Shown: positions 52,143 through 60,033 of the stretch, piece by piece
Layout: every line of letters begins with the position of its first letter
How positions within the stretch are numbered: position 1 is the first letter of the stretch
From: Roseomonas sp. OT10
Lineage (GTDB): Bacteria; Pseudomonadota; Alphaproteobacteria; Acetobacterales; Acetobacteraceae
DNA length: 64,000 bases
Direction: 5' to 3'
NCBI RefSeq assembly: GCF_020991085.1
Contig: NZ_CP087719.1
Location: forward strand, 1-64,000
Translations under genes and position numbers: made by a program
The notes under the pieces: generated by a model
What the model was told of the DNA's origin: nothing
Database searches by the model: none
The model's input: the letters and a program-made list of their open reading frames with translations, nothing else

Positions 52143-52628
52143 ATGGCACAGGTGGGCTTTGGAGGAGGTTGCCACTGGTGCACCGAGGGCGTTTTCCAAG
52201 CGTTGCGCGGCGTCACGCAGGTCCACCAGGGCTTTCTACAATCGGCCGCCCCGGCGGACACCTGGGCCGAGGGGGTGATTGTAACGTTCGAACCCTCCGT
52301 TATCGGACTGGAGACACTGTCCGAGGTGCACCTGCGCACACACTCCGCCACTCGTGCGCGCTCGGTTCAAAACAAGTACCGAAGCGCGATCTATATCTTC
52401 GACGAGATTCAGCGAGCCGAAGCCGATGAGGCGATACGCGGATACGCTGCGGAGACCGGCAAGCCGGTCCACACCCTCGTCCTACCATTCGCGGGCTTCA
52501 AAGCTTCGGACGAGCGATATCAGAACTATTATCGCACCGACCCGAACAGGCCTTTTTGTCGGCGATACATCGATCCCAAGCTCGACTTCATCCGCGAGCA
52601 TTTTTCGGAGAACGCGCTAGAGCGTTAG
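52143..52628 (+). CDS. Divergent MsrA-family protein (copy 3)
   Basis: A 161-residue MsrA-fold protein. The catalytic motif is altered: VGFGGGCHWCTEGVFQALRG has Cys10 followed by His-Trp-Cys13 instead of the usual FWG. VTFEPSVIGLETLSEVHLRT and RSVQNKYRSAIYIFDEIQRA keep the rest of the family pattern. The CxxC could let it work as a disulfide oxidoreductase or use a new resolving cysteine. It follows the hydrolase gene by 2 bp and is likely co-expressed. Confidence 0.82.
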   Translation: MAQVGFGGGCHWCTEGVFQALRGVTQVHQGFLQSAAPADTWAEGVIVTFEPSVIGLETLSEVHLRTHSATRARSVQNKYRSAIYIFDEIQRAEADEAIRGYAAETGKPVHTLVLPFAGFKASDERYQNYYRTDPNRPFCRRYIDPKLDFIREHFSENALER

Positions 52629-52664
52629 TCGTACATGTGGAGTAACGCCGGAGTATCTCCGACG

Positions 52665-54455
52665 TTAGTCAGAACGCACTTCTCCCGGTTGCCCCTCATC
52701 CGACTCCGGTCGGTGGCTGGCAGTCGACGCTGCTCCAATAAACTCCGCCTCGCCGAGCACGAAGCGACCGAGATTCAGTACAGGGTCCTCACCGCGTTCG
52801 ATCGCCTGTTCGAACTCGATCAGGGGAGCAAGTCCGGGAACAGTCTCGACCGCACGACCGAGCTCACCCAGCGCCTTAGTTTTGCTGCCCTCGTGCAAGA
52901 GCCGGTCTGCGAGCAGGATGTGGAGAGCCGCATCAACTCGCATCGGAAGAGGGGCGGGTTTGTTGCCTAACCGCTCTTTCCAGCGGGCGTCGGAAAGCAA
53001 CTGCATATCTTCGGTCGACCATTCAATCGGCCGTCCGAGCACCATTCCGATTGCGAAGCTCACCATGCTCGGTTCCGCCAAGTCGGCCTCAAACCGCTTG
53101 GCGAGCTTCGGCTTGAGCCTGCGACGACGGTCCGGGGGAGCGACCGTGTTCCAGACCGTCATGATCCCGGCCATCGCAAGGCGATCCTCTCGTTTGGAAA
53201 GGCCGAGCGCCGTGCCCTCGATGGATTCTAGAACAGGGCTCATATCGACAAGACCCGTCTCGCTACGCTTTGATAGCCCCTCGATCAGATATGTTAGCAT
53301 TCCATCGAAATACTCGGCAGCGGTATCACGATTGAACCCCTCGGCCCGTCCGATCCAATATTGCGCTGCCCAGCGGCCCGGCATGATTCCGGGTAGTGCT
53401 GAGCGGTAGTTGAATGTCGAATCGACACCTTGAGGAGCACGCTCAACGAAGCGCCGCACCACATGACGGCTCAGGCGTGACAGTCCTTCCAAACTTAGGA
53501 CAATGCCGGTGTCTAGCAATGCCGTATCGGCACGATCGCCTGCCATCCAAACCTCCCGAGCCAAGCGCTCCAAAGCGTGAACGGTTCGCGAGCGGATAGA
53601 ATAGGCTTGGCGCAGCGCGTTTGGGAGCTCGGTAGTCTTGATTGGTCGGATCGCGCCAACAGCTTCGTTCCGATAGAAGGAGGGCTCAACGTGATCTAGC
53701 ACAAAGGCGACGAACTGCCGCTGAAGACCATGATGCTCATTTGCAAGCACGGCGCTCTCGATCCGCGCGCGGACAACGTCGTCAAGTCCTTGGGTGGCTG
53801 CGTCTATCCGATGTCGTTTCGACGGATCGTAGTCCTCCCAGACAGCGGGTTCGCTTTCGGACGCTTGGCCGAGTGATTCTAGAGCCGCCACCATCAATGT
53901 ATATGCTAATGCGGCGTCTTCATCGACGATAAGCGTCGCATCGACGATCTGGCGTATGGCCCTGATGACCGCCTCGTAGCTCTTGCGCTGTAGCCCGAGG
54001 AGTGAGCGCGTGAAGCGTTCAAGGTCCGCTACACCCTCGTCCGTGAGGATAACCGTTGCGTCGAAGGTCTGGCGCAATAGGCTCGCGGGACCGCGGCGAT
54101 TTCTTTCCTCGCCTTGTTGAGCAGAAATCAGCCGGCGCGCCATGTCATGGTCGCGGACGCAAGTGGCTTTGGTACAGAAGGCGACTACTGCGGCAACCTC
54201 GTCGAGCAACTGGTCGCCACTGGTGGCGGCGAGGACTTCAAGCGTCCCGGAGGGGCTCTGGGCTTCCAGCTGCTCTCGCGCTTCGACCGTGAAGGTGCGC
54301 GGACCATCAAATGTCGTCGAAGGCAGCAGCCTCCCAAAAACGAAGGTCAGTGTCTGCTCACGAAAGGCGCGCAGGTTTGTATAAAAAATACCCCGGTGTA
54401 GCGTGTCCGTGAGCGGTACCGGCCGGAAATACATGCCTTGCACGATCTGTAGCAT
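52665..54455 (-). CDS. Large protein of unknown function with HEPN-like motif
   Basis: A 596-residue, mostly helical soluble protein. AYTLMVAALESLGQASESEP and, at 288-293, the motif RSRTVH within AYSIRSRTVHALERLAREV resemble an ApeA-like HEPN domain (R-x4-H). HEPN proteins are often RNases in antiviral defence. The remaining parts were not recognised. Its codon use is a little less GC-biased than the cargo, and it lies between the stress genes and the tRNA junction, a common spot for defence genes. Confidence 0.6.
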   Translation of the reverse strand: MLQIVQGMYFRPVPLTDTLHRGIFYTNLRAFREQTLTFVFGRLLPSTTFDGPRTFTVEAREQLEAQSPSGTLEVLAATSGDQLLDEVAAVVAFCTKATCVRDHDMARRLISAQQGEERNRRGPASLLRQTFDATVILTDEGVADLERFTRSLLGLQRKSYEAVIRAIRQIVDATLIVDEDAALAYTLMVAALESLGQASESEPAVWEDYDPSKRHRIDAATQGLDDVVRARIESAVLANEHHGLQRQFVAFVLDHVEPSFYRNEAVGAIRPIKTTELPNALRQAYSIRSRTVHALERLAREVWMAGDRADTALLDTGIVLSLEGLSRLSRHVVRRFVERAPQGVDSTFNYRSALPGIMPGRWAAQYWIGRAEGFNRDTAAEYFDGMLTYLIEGLSKRSETGLVDMSPVLESIEGTALGLSKREDRLAMAGIMTVWNTVAPPDRRRRLKPKLAKRFEADLAEPSMVSFAIGMVLGRPIEWSTEDMQLLSDARWKERLGNKPAPLPMRVDAALHILLADRLLHEGSKTKALGELGRAVETVPGLAPLIEFEQAIERGEDPVLNLGRFVLGEAEFIGAASTASHRPESDEGQPGEVRSD

Positions 54456-54760
54456 TGGCTAGCCCCCCTTCGCGCTAGCTTGATCAGGAACAGCGCTACG
54501 CTCCCTGCTAGATCAATCAACAGTGCGGCATCTGAGCACCCCTTTGAATGTCGGCGTCCGACAATAGCTGTCGGATGCCAAAACACTCGTGAACGGCGAG
54601 AAGTCGCAGGTAAGTTCTGCCATTACGCGTGCCGCTTGCGAGCGATGCTGGTCAAGTCCCGCAGGGCTTGGAGGTATTCGCAGCGTCACAACGGCGCCAT
54701 CAGCTCCGCCCAGTTCCTCATGAAGGAGCCTGAAAGCGATCGTACTGTCTGTCTGAGAGA
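54456..54760. other. Intergenic region between the HEPN-like gene and tRNA-Arg
   Basis: About 305 bp without a convincing gene. Only short frames with poor codon use are present. It probably holds the promoter of the minus-strand HEPN-like gene, and its right edge is the 3-prime side of the tRNA, where the end of an integrated element would be expected. Confidence 0.4.
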
Positions 54761-54837
54761 TGGCGCACCCATCAGGATTCGAACCTGAGACCTCTACCTT
54801 CGGAGGGTAGCGCTCTATCCAGCTGAGCTATGGGTGC
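54761..54837 (-). tRNA. tRNA-Arg(CCG), CCA encoded
   Basis: Read on the minus strand, GCACCCA pairs with TGGGTGC as a 7-bp acceptor stem. The D arm is GCTC-AGCTGGATA-GAGC, the anticodon stem-loop CTACC-CTCCGAA-GGTAG with anticodon CCG, and the T arm TCAGG-TTCGAAT-CCTGA. Discriminator G and CCA are encoded. All stems pair, so the gene looks intact. tRNA-Arg(CCG) genes are frequent integration targets, and an integrase gene lies 300 bp away. Confidence 0.95.
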
Positions 54838-54954
54838 CTGTTGCTTACGCAGTGCTTACGCGGAAAACCTGTAGGGTGGAAGCCTCAACGGTAACTCCCG
54901 CAAACCTTTGTAAACAATCTCCTTTTCTACGTCTCTCACAAACCAGCAGCCCTT

Positions 54955-54975
54955 GACCTCTGCCTTCGGAGGGCA
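54955..54975 (-). repeat. Partial copy of the tRNA-Arg anticodon arm
   Basis: GACCTCTGCCTTCGGAGGGCA matches 54789-54809 of the tRNA at 19 of 21 positions, the two changes being compensatory in the anticodon stem (T-A to C-G type). It covers the anticodon stem-loop and adjoining variable-arm bases. Such a fragment between a tRNA and an integrase is typical of an attachment-site remnant; which element made it is not clear. Confidence 0.55.
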
Positions 54976-55101
54976 AAGGATAGCGTTCTGATAGGCTCTC
55001 TCAGCTTCTCACGAACCAATCAAGCTTCTGAAATTACTCAACTAATGTTCTCGCGGCTTCTCGCAGACCCTTTTAGCTTCCCGCCATCTTGCTACCTTGG
55101 T

Positions 55102-55124
55102 GTTACCTTGGAAGCCAAGGTAAC
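55102..55124. promoter_or_regulatory. 10-bp palindrome upstream of the integrase
   Basis: GTTACCTTGG-AAG-CCAAGGTAAC is a perfect 10-bp inverted repeat ending 19 bp before the integrase ATG. A third, direct half-site GCTACCTTGG precedes it at 55091-55100. This layout suggests an operator or arm-type integrase/excisionase binding sites that keep integrase expression low. The surrounding 54838-55142 region shows no gene. Confidence 0.65.
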
Positions 55125-55142
55125 AGCGCGGGGTACGGGGCG

Positions 55143-56453
55143 ATGGCGGAACCCAACAAGCGAGCGAAAATCGGGAAGAAGCACGTCGCGGACCTACCCG
55201 AGAGCAGCGTTCTATTCGATGGCGGGCCTGGATCGGTGCCCGGCTTCCACATCCGCCGCCAGTCAGGCGACGTGGTGAGCTTCTGTCTCCTCTATCGGAA
55301 TGAGGGGCACCGCCAGCGGCGCTACACAATCGGCAAGGCGGGGGCTCCATGGACCCCGGAGACGGCGCGGGAGAAGGCTCGCATCCTGCTGGGAGAGATC
55401 ACCAAGGGACAGGACCCCGCTGCGGAGCGCCGGGCCTCCCGCGAGGCCGCCACCGTGGCGGACCTCTGCGACGCCTATCTGGAAGCCGCCGAAGCGGGGA
55501 CCCTTCTGACCGCCAGAGGCAAGGCGAAGAAGGCTTCGACCCTCACAACCGACCGAAGCCGCATCACAGCCCATATCAAGCCGCTGATCGGCTCCTTGAA
55601 GGTGCGGGCCGTCACCACGCAGGACTGTCGCAGCTTCATGGCGGGGGTGATGCAGGGCAAGGCCGCCAAGCGTGTCGCCACCGGCAAGGCGCGGGGACTG
55701 TCCAATGTGCGGGGAGGGAAAGGGGCTGCCGCCCGCACAATGGGCCTTCTCGGAGCAATCTTCACCTTTGCCGTGCAGCAGGACCATCGGGCCGATAACC
55801 CCGTGACCGGCATCACCCGCCCCGCCGATGGCGTCCGTTATCGTCGCCTGTCCGGAGAGGAATACGCGGCGTTCGCTGTAGGGCTGAAAGCAGTGGCTAC
55901 CCCGCGCTCCCGGCAGGATGGCAAGCAAGGTTCCTCCATGTGGCCTTACGCGGTGGCGGCTGCCCGTTTCCTGGCGCTGACCGGCTGGCGCATGGGAGAG
56001 GCCCTGGCGCTGCGATGGGGCGACGTTGACACGATCACCCGGACGGCTTGGCTACCTGATTCGAAGACAGGCCGCTCCATGCGTCCGCTTTCCCGCGCCG
56101 CCACTGACCTACTTCGCGATCTCGGGGGAGGATCGTCGGGCGCGCTGGTGTTCCCCCCGGAGCGGGGTGACAGACTGATGGCGGGATTCCCCAAGATGCT
56201 AGAGCGCATCATGAAGGAAGCTAAGTTGGAAGGCGTGACAGCCCATGTCCTCCGTCACTCCTTCGCTAGTGTCGCGGGGGACCTCGGCATGTCCGAACTC
56301 ACCATCGGGAGCCTGATCGGTCACAAGGGCGTCAGCGTGACGGCGAAGTATGTGCATCACGCTGACGCCGTGCTTCTGGCTGCTGCGGATCAGGTGGCGG
56401 ACGCCATCATGGAGCAGATGGACGGGTTGCAAGTTAGTTCTGATGCTGACTGA
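55143..56453 (+). CDS. int: Tyrosine recombinase integrase with DUF4102-like N-terminal domain
   Basis: A 436-residue site-specific integrase. The N-terminal DUF4102-like part (LPESSVLFDGGPGSVPGFHI, then RRYTIGKAG) and SAM-like core-binding domain precede the catalytic domain. The tetrad is visible: Arg at about 283 in LTGWRMGEALALRW, His368-x-x-Arg371-His in AHVLRHSFASVAG, and Tyr403 in AKYVHHADAVLL. ATG 55143 is preferred since codons from 55089 run through the palindrome. It is oriented away from the tRNA and stands on the tRNA 5-prime side. Confidence 0.93.
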   Translation: MAEPNKRAKIGKKHVADLPESSVLFDGGPGSVPGFHIRRQSGDVVSFCLLYRNEGHRQRRYTIGKAGAPWTPETAREKARILLGEITKGQDPAAERRASREAATVADLCDAYLEAAEAGTLLTARGKAKKASTLTTDRSRITAHIKPLIGSLKVRAVTTQDCRSFMAGVMQGKAAKRVATGKARGLSNVRGGKGAAARTMGLLGAIFTFAVQQDHRADNPVTGITRPADGVRYRRLSGEEYAAFAVGLKAVATPRSRQDGKQGSSMWPYAVAAARFLALTGWRMGEALALRWGDVDTITRTAWLPDSKTGRSMRPLSRAATDLLRDLGGGSSGALVFPPERGDRLMAGFPKMLERIMKEAKLEGVTAHVLRHSFASVAGDLGMSELTIGSLIGHKGVSVTAKYVHHADAVLLAAADQVADAIMEQMDGLQVSSDAD

Positions 56454-56472
56454 ACTTTGGGTGGAGCAATAT

Positions 56473-57447
56473 TCATAATGACTGAAATGGAATGGGTGAC
56501 ATATCGACGGTTACGCGATCTTCGTAACCTGAGGAAAGTAGTAAATCTTGGACACTAATTAATGAGACTTCTTTATGGCGGGAGGGGCCAACTCGAATGT
56601 GATTTATGGGCAGAATATTGCATTCCCGCTGATCCGGTGGCGGAAACCGCAACGGAAAATGCCTTGCCATCATAGAGCGTCGTTGCCGAAAAACCAATTG
56701 CGAGCGATCTTCTGATCTAAGGCGATGCACAAAGCGCCATTCGTTCTCTCCATAGAAAGATGGATGTTTTACTACAGGACCAAGTTGAGTGATAGCATTG
56801 ACCCATATTGGAAGAAATGCTTCGGCCCAGTCTCTTGGCGAGACGCCAGGGCGAATATCAAGCCCATTCTGAAAATAAGTTTCGGTATGAAGCGCCACAC
56901 GATCAGCTAAATGTCTGTGTTGTTCATGATCGTATGACATTTTATAGATAACCTTTGGATCGTGTAAAAAACCTTGCAGTAGCCAACTGGGCTCAAAGCC
57001 TATCGCGTATCCACCCTCGCCCCCGCCGTATCCGCGCCATTGAGACAGATCATCACCATTCTCAGTAAAGCAAGCGACAAAAAACGGGCTGATAATTGAG
57101 CTGCTGACTTTTGATGGGGTGTCGATAACTGTGTGTAGAACTGATTTTGGTGATTGCGGGTAGTGCTGGCTCGCGCGCATTTTTAGCGATTGCAGTAATA
57201 AATTGCTGGCGTAATTTAGCTCTGCGCTGTCATTCAAGCACGAAATATGCGTTGAAAACAATGAGCCGGACTGGACGATTCCTATCAAACCCTCGCCACT
57301 AGTGTAATGCCATAGGGTTTTGGGAAGGGTTGTGGCAAAAGGTTTCAACTCTGATGCGACAAATTCCCAGTATCTTTCTATTTCCTCCGAGGAAGGAAAT
57401 ATTTCGGGCCGCACATGAGGCGAGGCAGTCAGATCGTTCAACGACAA
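56473..57447 (-). CDS. DUF2971 domain protein
   Basis: A 324-residue protein of the DUF2971 family. LWHYTSGEGLIGIVQSGSLF, then THISCLNDSAELNYASNLL and SQWRGYGGGEGGYAIGFEPS are the family blocks; PSFYGENEWRFVHRL and later parts vary. The function is unknown; homologues are common in islands and near defence genes. Its GC content is clearly lower than its neighbours, a sign of separate transfer. IS1182 begins 14 bp upstream of its start and has removed its native promoter. Confidence 0.85.
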   Translation of the reverse strand: MSLNDLTASPHVRPEIFPSSEEIERYWEFVASELKPFATTLPKTLWHYTSGEGLIGIVQSGSLFSTHISCLNDSAELNYASNLLLQSLKMRASQHYPQSPKSVLHTVIDTPSKVSSSIISPFFVACFTENGDDLSQWRGYGGGEGGYAIGFEPSWLLQGFLHDPKVIYKMSYDHEQHRHLADRVALHTETYFQNGLDIRPGVSPRDWAEAFLPIWVNAITQLGPVVKHPSFYGENEWRFVHRLRSEDRSQLVFRQRRSMMARHFPLRFPPPDQRECNILPINHIRVGPSRHKEVSLISVQDLLLSSGYEDRVTVDMSPIPFQSL

Positions 57448-57461
57448 ATCCTTCTAGCTAG

Positions 57462-58937
57462 GAGCCCGTCTCGGTAACCACTTTTCGGGCTGACATTGTG
57501 GAACGTTGAGCGGCGCCCGTGGTGCGCCAGCTTGCAGCGCGGGTCATCCTGTTGGTGCCTTGGCGAGCTTGGTGAGGTTGTGGGCGGTGCAGACCAACGC
57601 CCACTCGTGTTTTACCTTCTCGAGGCCGCGGAGGAGGAGTTGTCGGAACCCTCGTGCTTGCTTGATCTGTCCAAAGACGGGTTCGACGACCTGCTTGCGT
57701 AACCGGTAGCGGCTGCGCCGGCCGGCACGCCTGAGCCGCTGCCGCATGGCTGAAACCAGTGGGCCTCTGCGACGGTCCTCGCCGCCATCGGGGTGCTTGG
57801 CGCGACCGGTGGCGACGTAGCCGCGGATCTTGCGCCGGTCGAGGTCGGCCAGGTTGGCCTCCGAGCAATAGCCGCTGTCGGCGGAGACCTCGGTGGGCGT
57901 GACGCCGGTGTTGGCCGTGACCGCGTCGAGCAGCGGTCCCAAGGCGTCCTGGTCGGAGGCGTTGTTGGTCAGGTGATGCGCCACGATCACCTGTGCCGTC
58001 GCGTCCACCGCGGCCCCAGCGTTGTAGGCCTGCACGAAGCCGTCGCGACCCTTCATGATCCGGCTCTCCGGATCGGTGAAGTTGCGCTGTGCCGTGGGCC
58101 TGGGCTCGCAAGGCGGATGCTTCGGCTTGCGTCCGCGACGCCCACGCGGCGAGCCGTCGGCCTTCGTTCCCGGATCCGGCTGGGAGGCCGCAGCAGCAAG
58201 CGCCTCGGCCTCCAACTCCGCCTTCGCAGCACGGATCCGCTCCAGGCGGTGCCTCTTGTCGCGCATCCAGTCCGGCATCTCGTCGCCGCGCCGCTCGTCC
58301 CCGAGAGTGGCGTCTTCTTCGGCGTCGGCTCCCTCCGCCTGCGCCAGCCATCCCTCGACCTCGGCCGCCAGTTCGGCCTCGGCCGGGCTCATCCGGGCGT
58401 AGCTCATCGCCTTGTGCTTGGAGGCATTGGCCCGCAGCTTGGTGCCGTCCACCGCGACATGGCCAAGGCCGACCAGGCCGGCGCGTCGGCACAAGGTGAG
58501 CACCTGCACGAAGAGCGCAGCCAGTGCCGGCAGGTGACGCCGGCGGAACTCGCTGATGGTGCGGAAGTCCGGCCTGTTCAGCGCCGTTACTGCCTGGAAG
58601 TCGAGCCGTTCCTCGCAGGCGCGCGCGATCCGCCGCGACGAATAGACGCCTCGGCTGTAGGCGTAGAGCAGCAGCGCCACCATCATCGCCGGGTGGTACG
58701 GCGGATAGCCACGGGGCTCCGTGTAGGCCGAAAGAATGGCCGAGAGATCGAGTTCCTCCGCCACGATGTCGCGGACCAGATGCGCTGGATGCCCCTGGGG
58801 CACGAACTCCTGCACCGAGGGCGGCAGCAGCCAGACCTCGTCCACCTTCCAGGGCCGAAAGCTCTTCGTCATGCCGGCGAGCGAATCACCACCCAACCCA
58901 CCTGTCGAGCCTATTCAGCCGTTACCGGGACACGCTC
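57462..58937 (-). mobile_element. IS1182-family insertion sequence
   Basis: A 1476-bp element. Imperfect terminal repeats read GAGCCCGTCTCGGTAAC on the left and, inverted, GAGCGTGTCCCGGTAAC on the right, 14 of 17 matching. It is flanked by a 4-bp target duplication CTAG (57458-57461 and 58938-58941), as known for IS1182 relatives, which prefer palindromic targets. It carries one intact transposase gene on the minus strand. Confidence 0.9.
57544..58872 (-). CDS. IS1182-family transposase
   Basis: A 442-residue transposase. The N-terminal DUF772 region has HPAHLVRDIVAEELDLSAIL and RGVYSSRRIARACEERLDFQ. The DDE core includes GHVAVDGTKLRANASKHKAM, VQAYNAGAAVDATAQVIVAH and SADSGYCSEANLADLDRRKI, ending VVEPVFGQIKQARGFRQLLL. 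ATG 58872 fits MTKSFRPWKVDEVW. It looks complete. Confidence 0.95.
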   Translation of the reverse strand: MTKSFRPWKVDEVWLLPPSVQEFVPQGHPAHLVRDIVAEELDLSAILSAYTEPRGYPPYHPAMMVALLLYAYSRGVYSSRRIARACEERLDFQAVTALNRPDFRTISEFRRRHLPALAALFVQVLTLCRRAGLVGLGHVAVDGTKLRANASKHKAMSYARMSPAEAELAAEVEGWLAQAEGADAEEDATLGDERRGDEMPDWMRDKRHRLERIRAAKAELEAEALAAAASQPDPGTKADGSPRGRRGRKPKHPPCEPRPTAQRNFTDPESRIMKGRDGFVQAYNAGAAVDATAQVIVAHHLTNNASDQDALGPLLDAVTANTGVTPTEVSADSGYCSEANLADLDRRKIRGYVATGRAKHPDGGEDRRRGPLVSAMRQRLRRAGRRSRYRLRKQVVEPVFGQIKQARGFRQLLLRGLEKVKHEWALVCTAHNLTKLAKAPTG

Positions 58938-58941
58938 CTAG

Positions 58942-59083
58942 GCGGGAATAAATCCGTGCCGTCTGTATATTTTTAAAAATAATCGTAAATTTGTTTGAAT
59001 GATGATATCGAGGGAGTGGAGATTTAATAATCTTGCCGCTTACCCTTTAAGGTGAGATATCGGGTTTTGGCCGAGGGATTGGC
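58942..59083. other. AT-rich spacer right of IS1182
   Basis: A short AT-rich stretch with a perfect palindrome TATTTTTAAAAATA at 58968-58981. Its composition matches the DUF2971 gene rather than the GC-rich genes beside it, so it is probably the original promoter region of that gene, displaced by IS1182. Confidence 0.45.
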
Positions 59084-59248
59084 CTATTCGACGAGATGGG
59101 TTTCCAGCCTATCCCTGATCCAGCGCAATCCGCCTCCAAGGCGATCCACCTTCCGGGATAGAGAGGCGGACCCCTCTTCCAGCCGGCCAACCAATTCCTT
59201 CAACTCCTGCATGTCCTGCCGAAGCTGTTTGGCATCGTCAGCCAGCAA
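59084..59248 (-). CDS. Small coiled-coil protein
   Basis: A 54-residue frame starting at TTG reads LADDAKQLRQDMQELKELVG, then RLEEGSASLSRKVDRLGGGL and RWIRDRLETHLVE. Leucines at heptad positions make a strong coiled coil. It fits a small helical accessory or antitoxin-like protein. The start is uncertain; an internal ATG (QDM) would give 43 residues. No family was recognised. Confidence 0.5.
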   Translation of the reverse strand: MLADDAKQLRQDMQELKELVGRLEEGSASLSRKVDRLGGGLRWIRDRLETHLVE

Positions 59249-59294
59249 GTGGCCATCGCGATTAGCTGGTCATCCAAACTAGTAGGCATCCAGG

Positions 59295-59513
59295 CTACTT
59301 CGCAGCTTGGGCAGGTATGCCGCCAGCCGGCAGGCGCGCACTGGCATCCAAAACCTCCATGCCAAGTAGCTTTCCCTCTGCATCGAAGTCCAAGAACACT
59401 CCGGGCGCGACCTCTCGGGTTTCCGCCACCGCGCCAGGGGCGATAGGGGCAAGGGAGACATAGAGGGCATCCGCCGCCGGATCGTAGGTGGTTCGGTTCG
59501 GTTCGGCGTTCAT
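59295..59513 (-). CDS. DUF2283 family protein
   Basis: A 72-residue DUF2283 protein. YDPAADALYVSLAPIAPGAV, then EVAPGVFLDFDAEGKLLGME and VLDASARL form the family beta-strand pattern. It overlaps the DUF4258 gene by 4 bp. DUF4258-DUF2283 pairs recur in bacteria and behave like toxin-antitoxin modules by context; DUF2283 would be the antitoxin-like partner. That role is inference. Confidence 0.85.
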   Translation of the reverse strand: MNAEPNRTTYDPAADALYVSLAPIAPGAVAETREVAPGVFLDFDAEGKLLGMEVLDASARLPAGGIPAQAAK

Positions 59514-59722
59514 GGCGTCTTGTGTCCTCGGTCGAGGAAGGCGGTTATCACCACGATATCGGGACCGTCCGCCCGATGCACCACCCGCAACGCCCGCCCC
59601 CCTGCCGCTGCCAGCGCGCGCCAGGTCCGAAGCAGGCCGCCGCCGCGAGGGTCGGGTTCCGTCGCATCCGGCGCTGACAGAGCCTCCCGCATCCACGCTT
59701 CTGGGATGCCCCGCCGCTCCAT
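59510..59722 (-). CDS. DUF4258 family protein, start uncertain
   Basis: From the first ATG this is a 70-residue protein: MERRGIPEAWMREALSAPDA, then LLRTWRALAAAGGRALRVVH and IVVITAFLDRG. The usual DUF4258 start (HALERMxeRGI) continues upstream in frame as TSHALEFMERRGI, but no ATG, GTG or TTG occurs before the upstream stop. Either a rare start codon is used or the gene is 5-prime damaged. The family has a small RNase-like barrel fold. Confidence 0.75.
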   Translation of the reverse strand: MERRGIPEAWMREALSAPDATEPDPRGGGLLRTWRALAAAGGRALRVVHRADGPDIVVITAFLDRGHKTP

Positions 59723-59756
59723 GAATTCCAGAGCGTGCGATGTCGAAGGGATAGCG

Positions 59757-59999
59757 TCAAGGCTGGCCCTTCTTCAGCCGCAGCCCGGCACCACCCCCGT
59801 TCTCGGGGATGAAGATCACCCCGGCTGCCTCTAAGGCACCCTGGATCGCGGCGAGGTTGTTCGGCACGGGGACGGACCTCCCCGCCTCATAGTTGCGGAC
59901 GGTGGAGGGTCCGACATTCGCCTCCTTCGCCAGCCGTTCAATCGACCAATCGACCAGCCCTCGGGCTGCCCGACATGTTGCAGGGGTGATGGCGCTCAT
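59757..59999 (-). CDS. XRE-family regulator
   Basis: An 80-residue helix-turn-helix protein. [20 protein letters not shown] and [18 protein letters not shown] form the [23 protein letters not shown] and AGLRLKKG the conserved tail. It probably represses the DUF4258/DUF2283 genes that follow on the same strand, and itself through the palindromes upstream. It belongs to the same family as the gene at 22821. Confidence 0.88.
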   Translation of the reverse strand: MSAITPATCRAARGLVDWSIERLAKEANVGPSTVRNYEAGRSVPVPNNLAAIQGALEAAGVIFIPENGGGAGLRLKKGQP

Positions 60000-60033
60000 G
60001 CCTCATCTTACCACTTGCACGAAAATCGTCCAC

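Noticed and set aside
57458-58492. 344-codon minus-strand frame over the IS1182 transposase
   Set aside because: Arg/Gly/Ala-rich shadow of the transposase gene in another frame with no domain.
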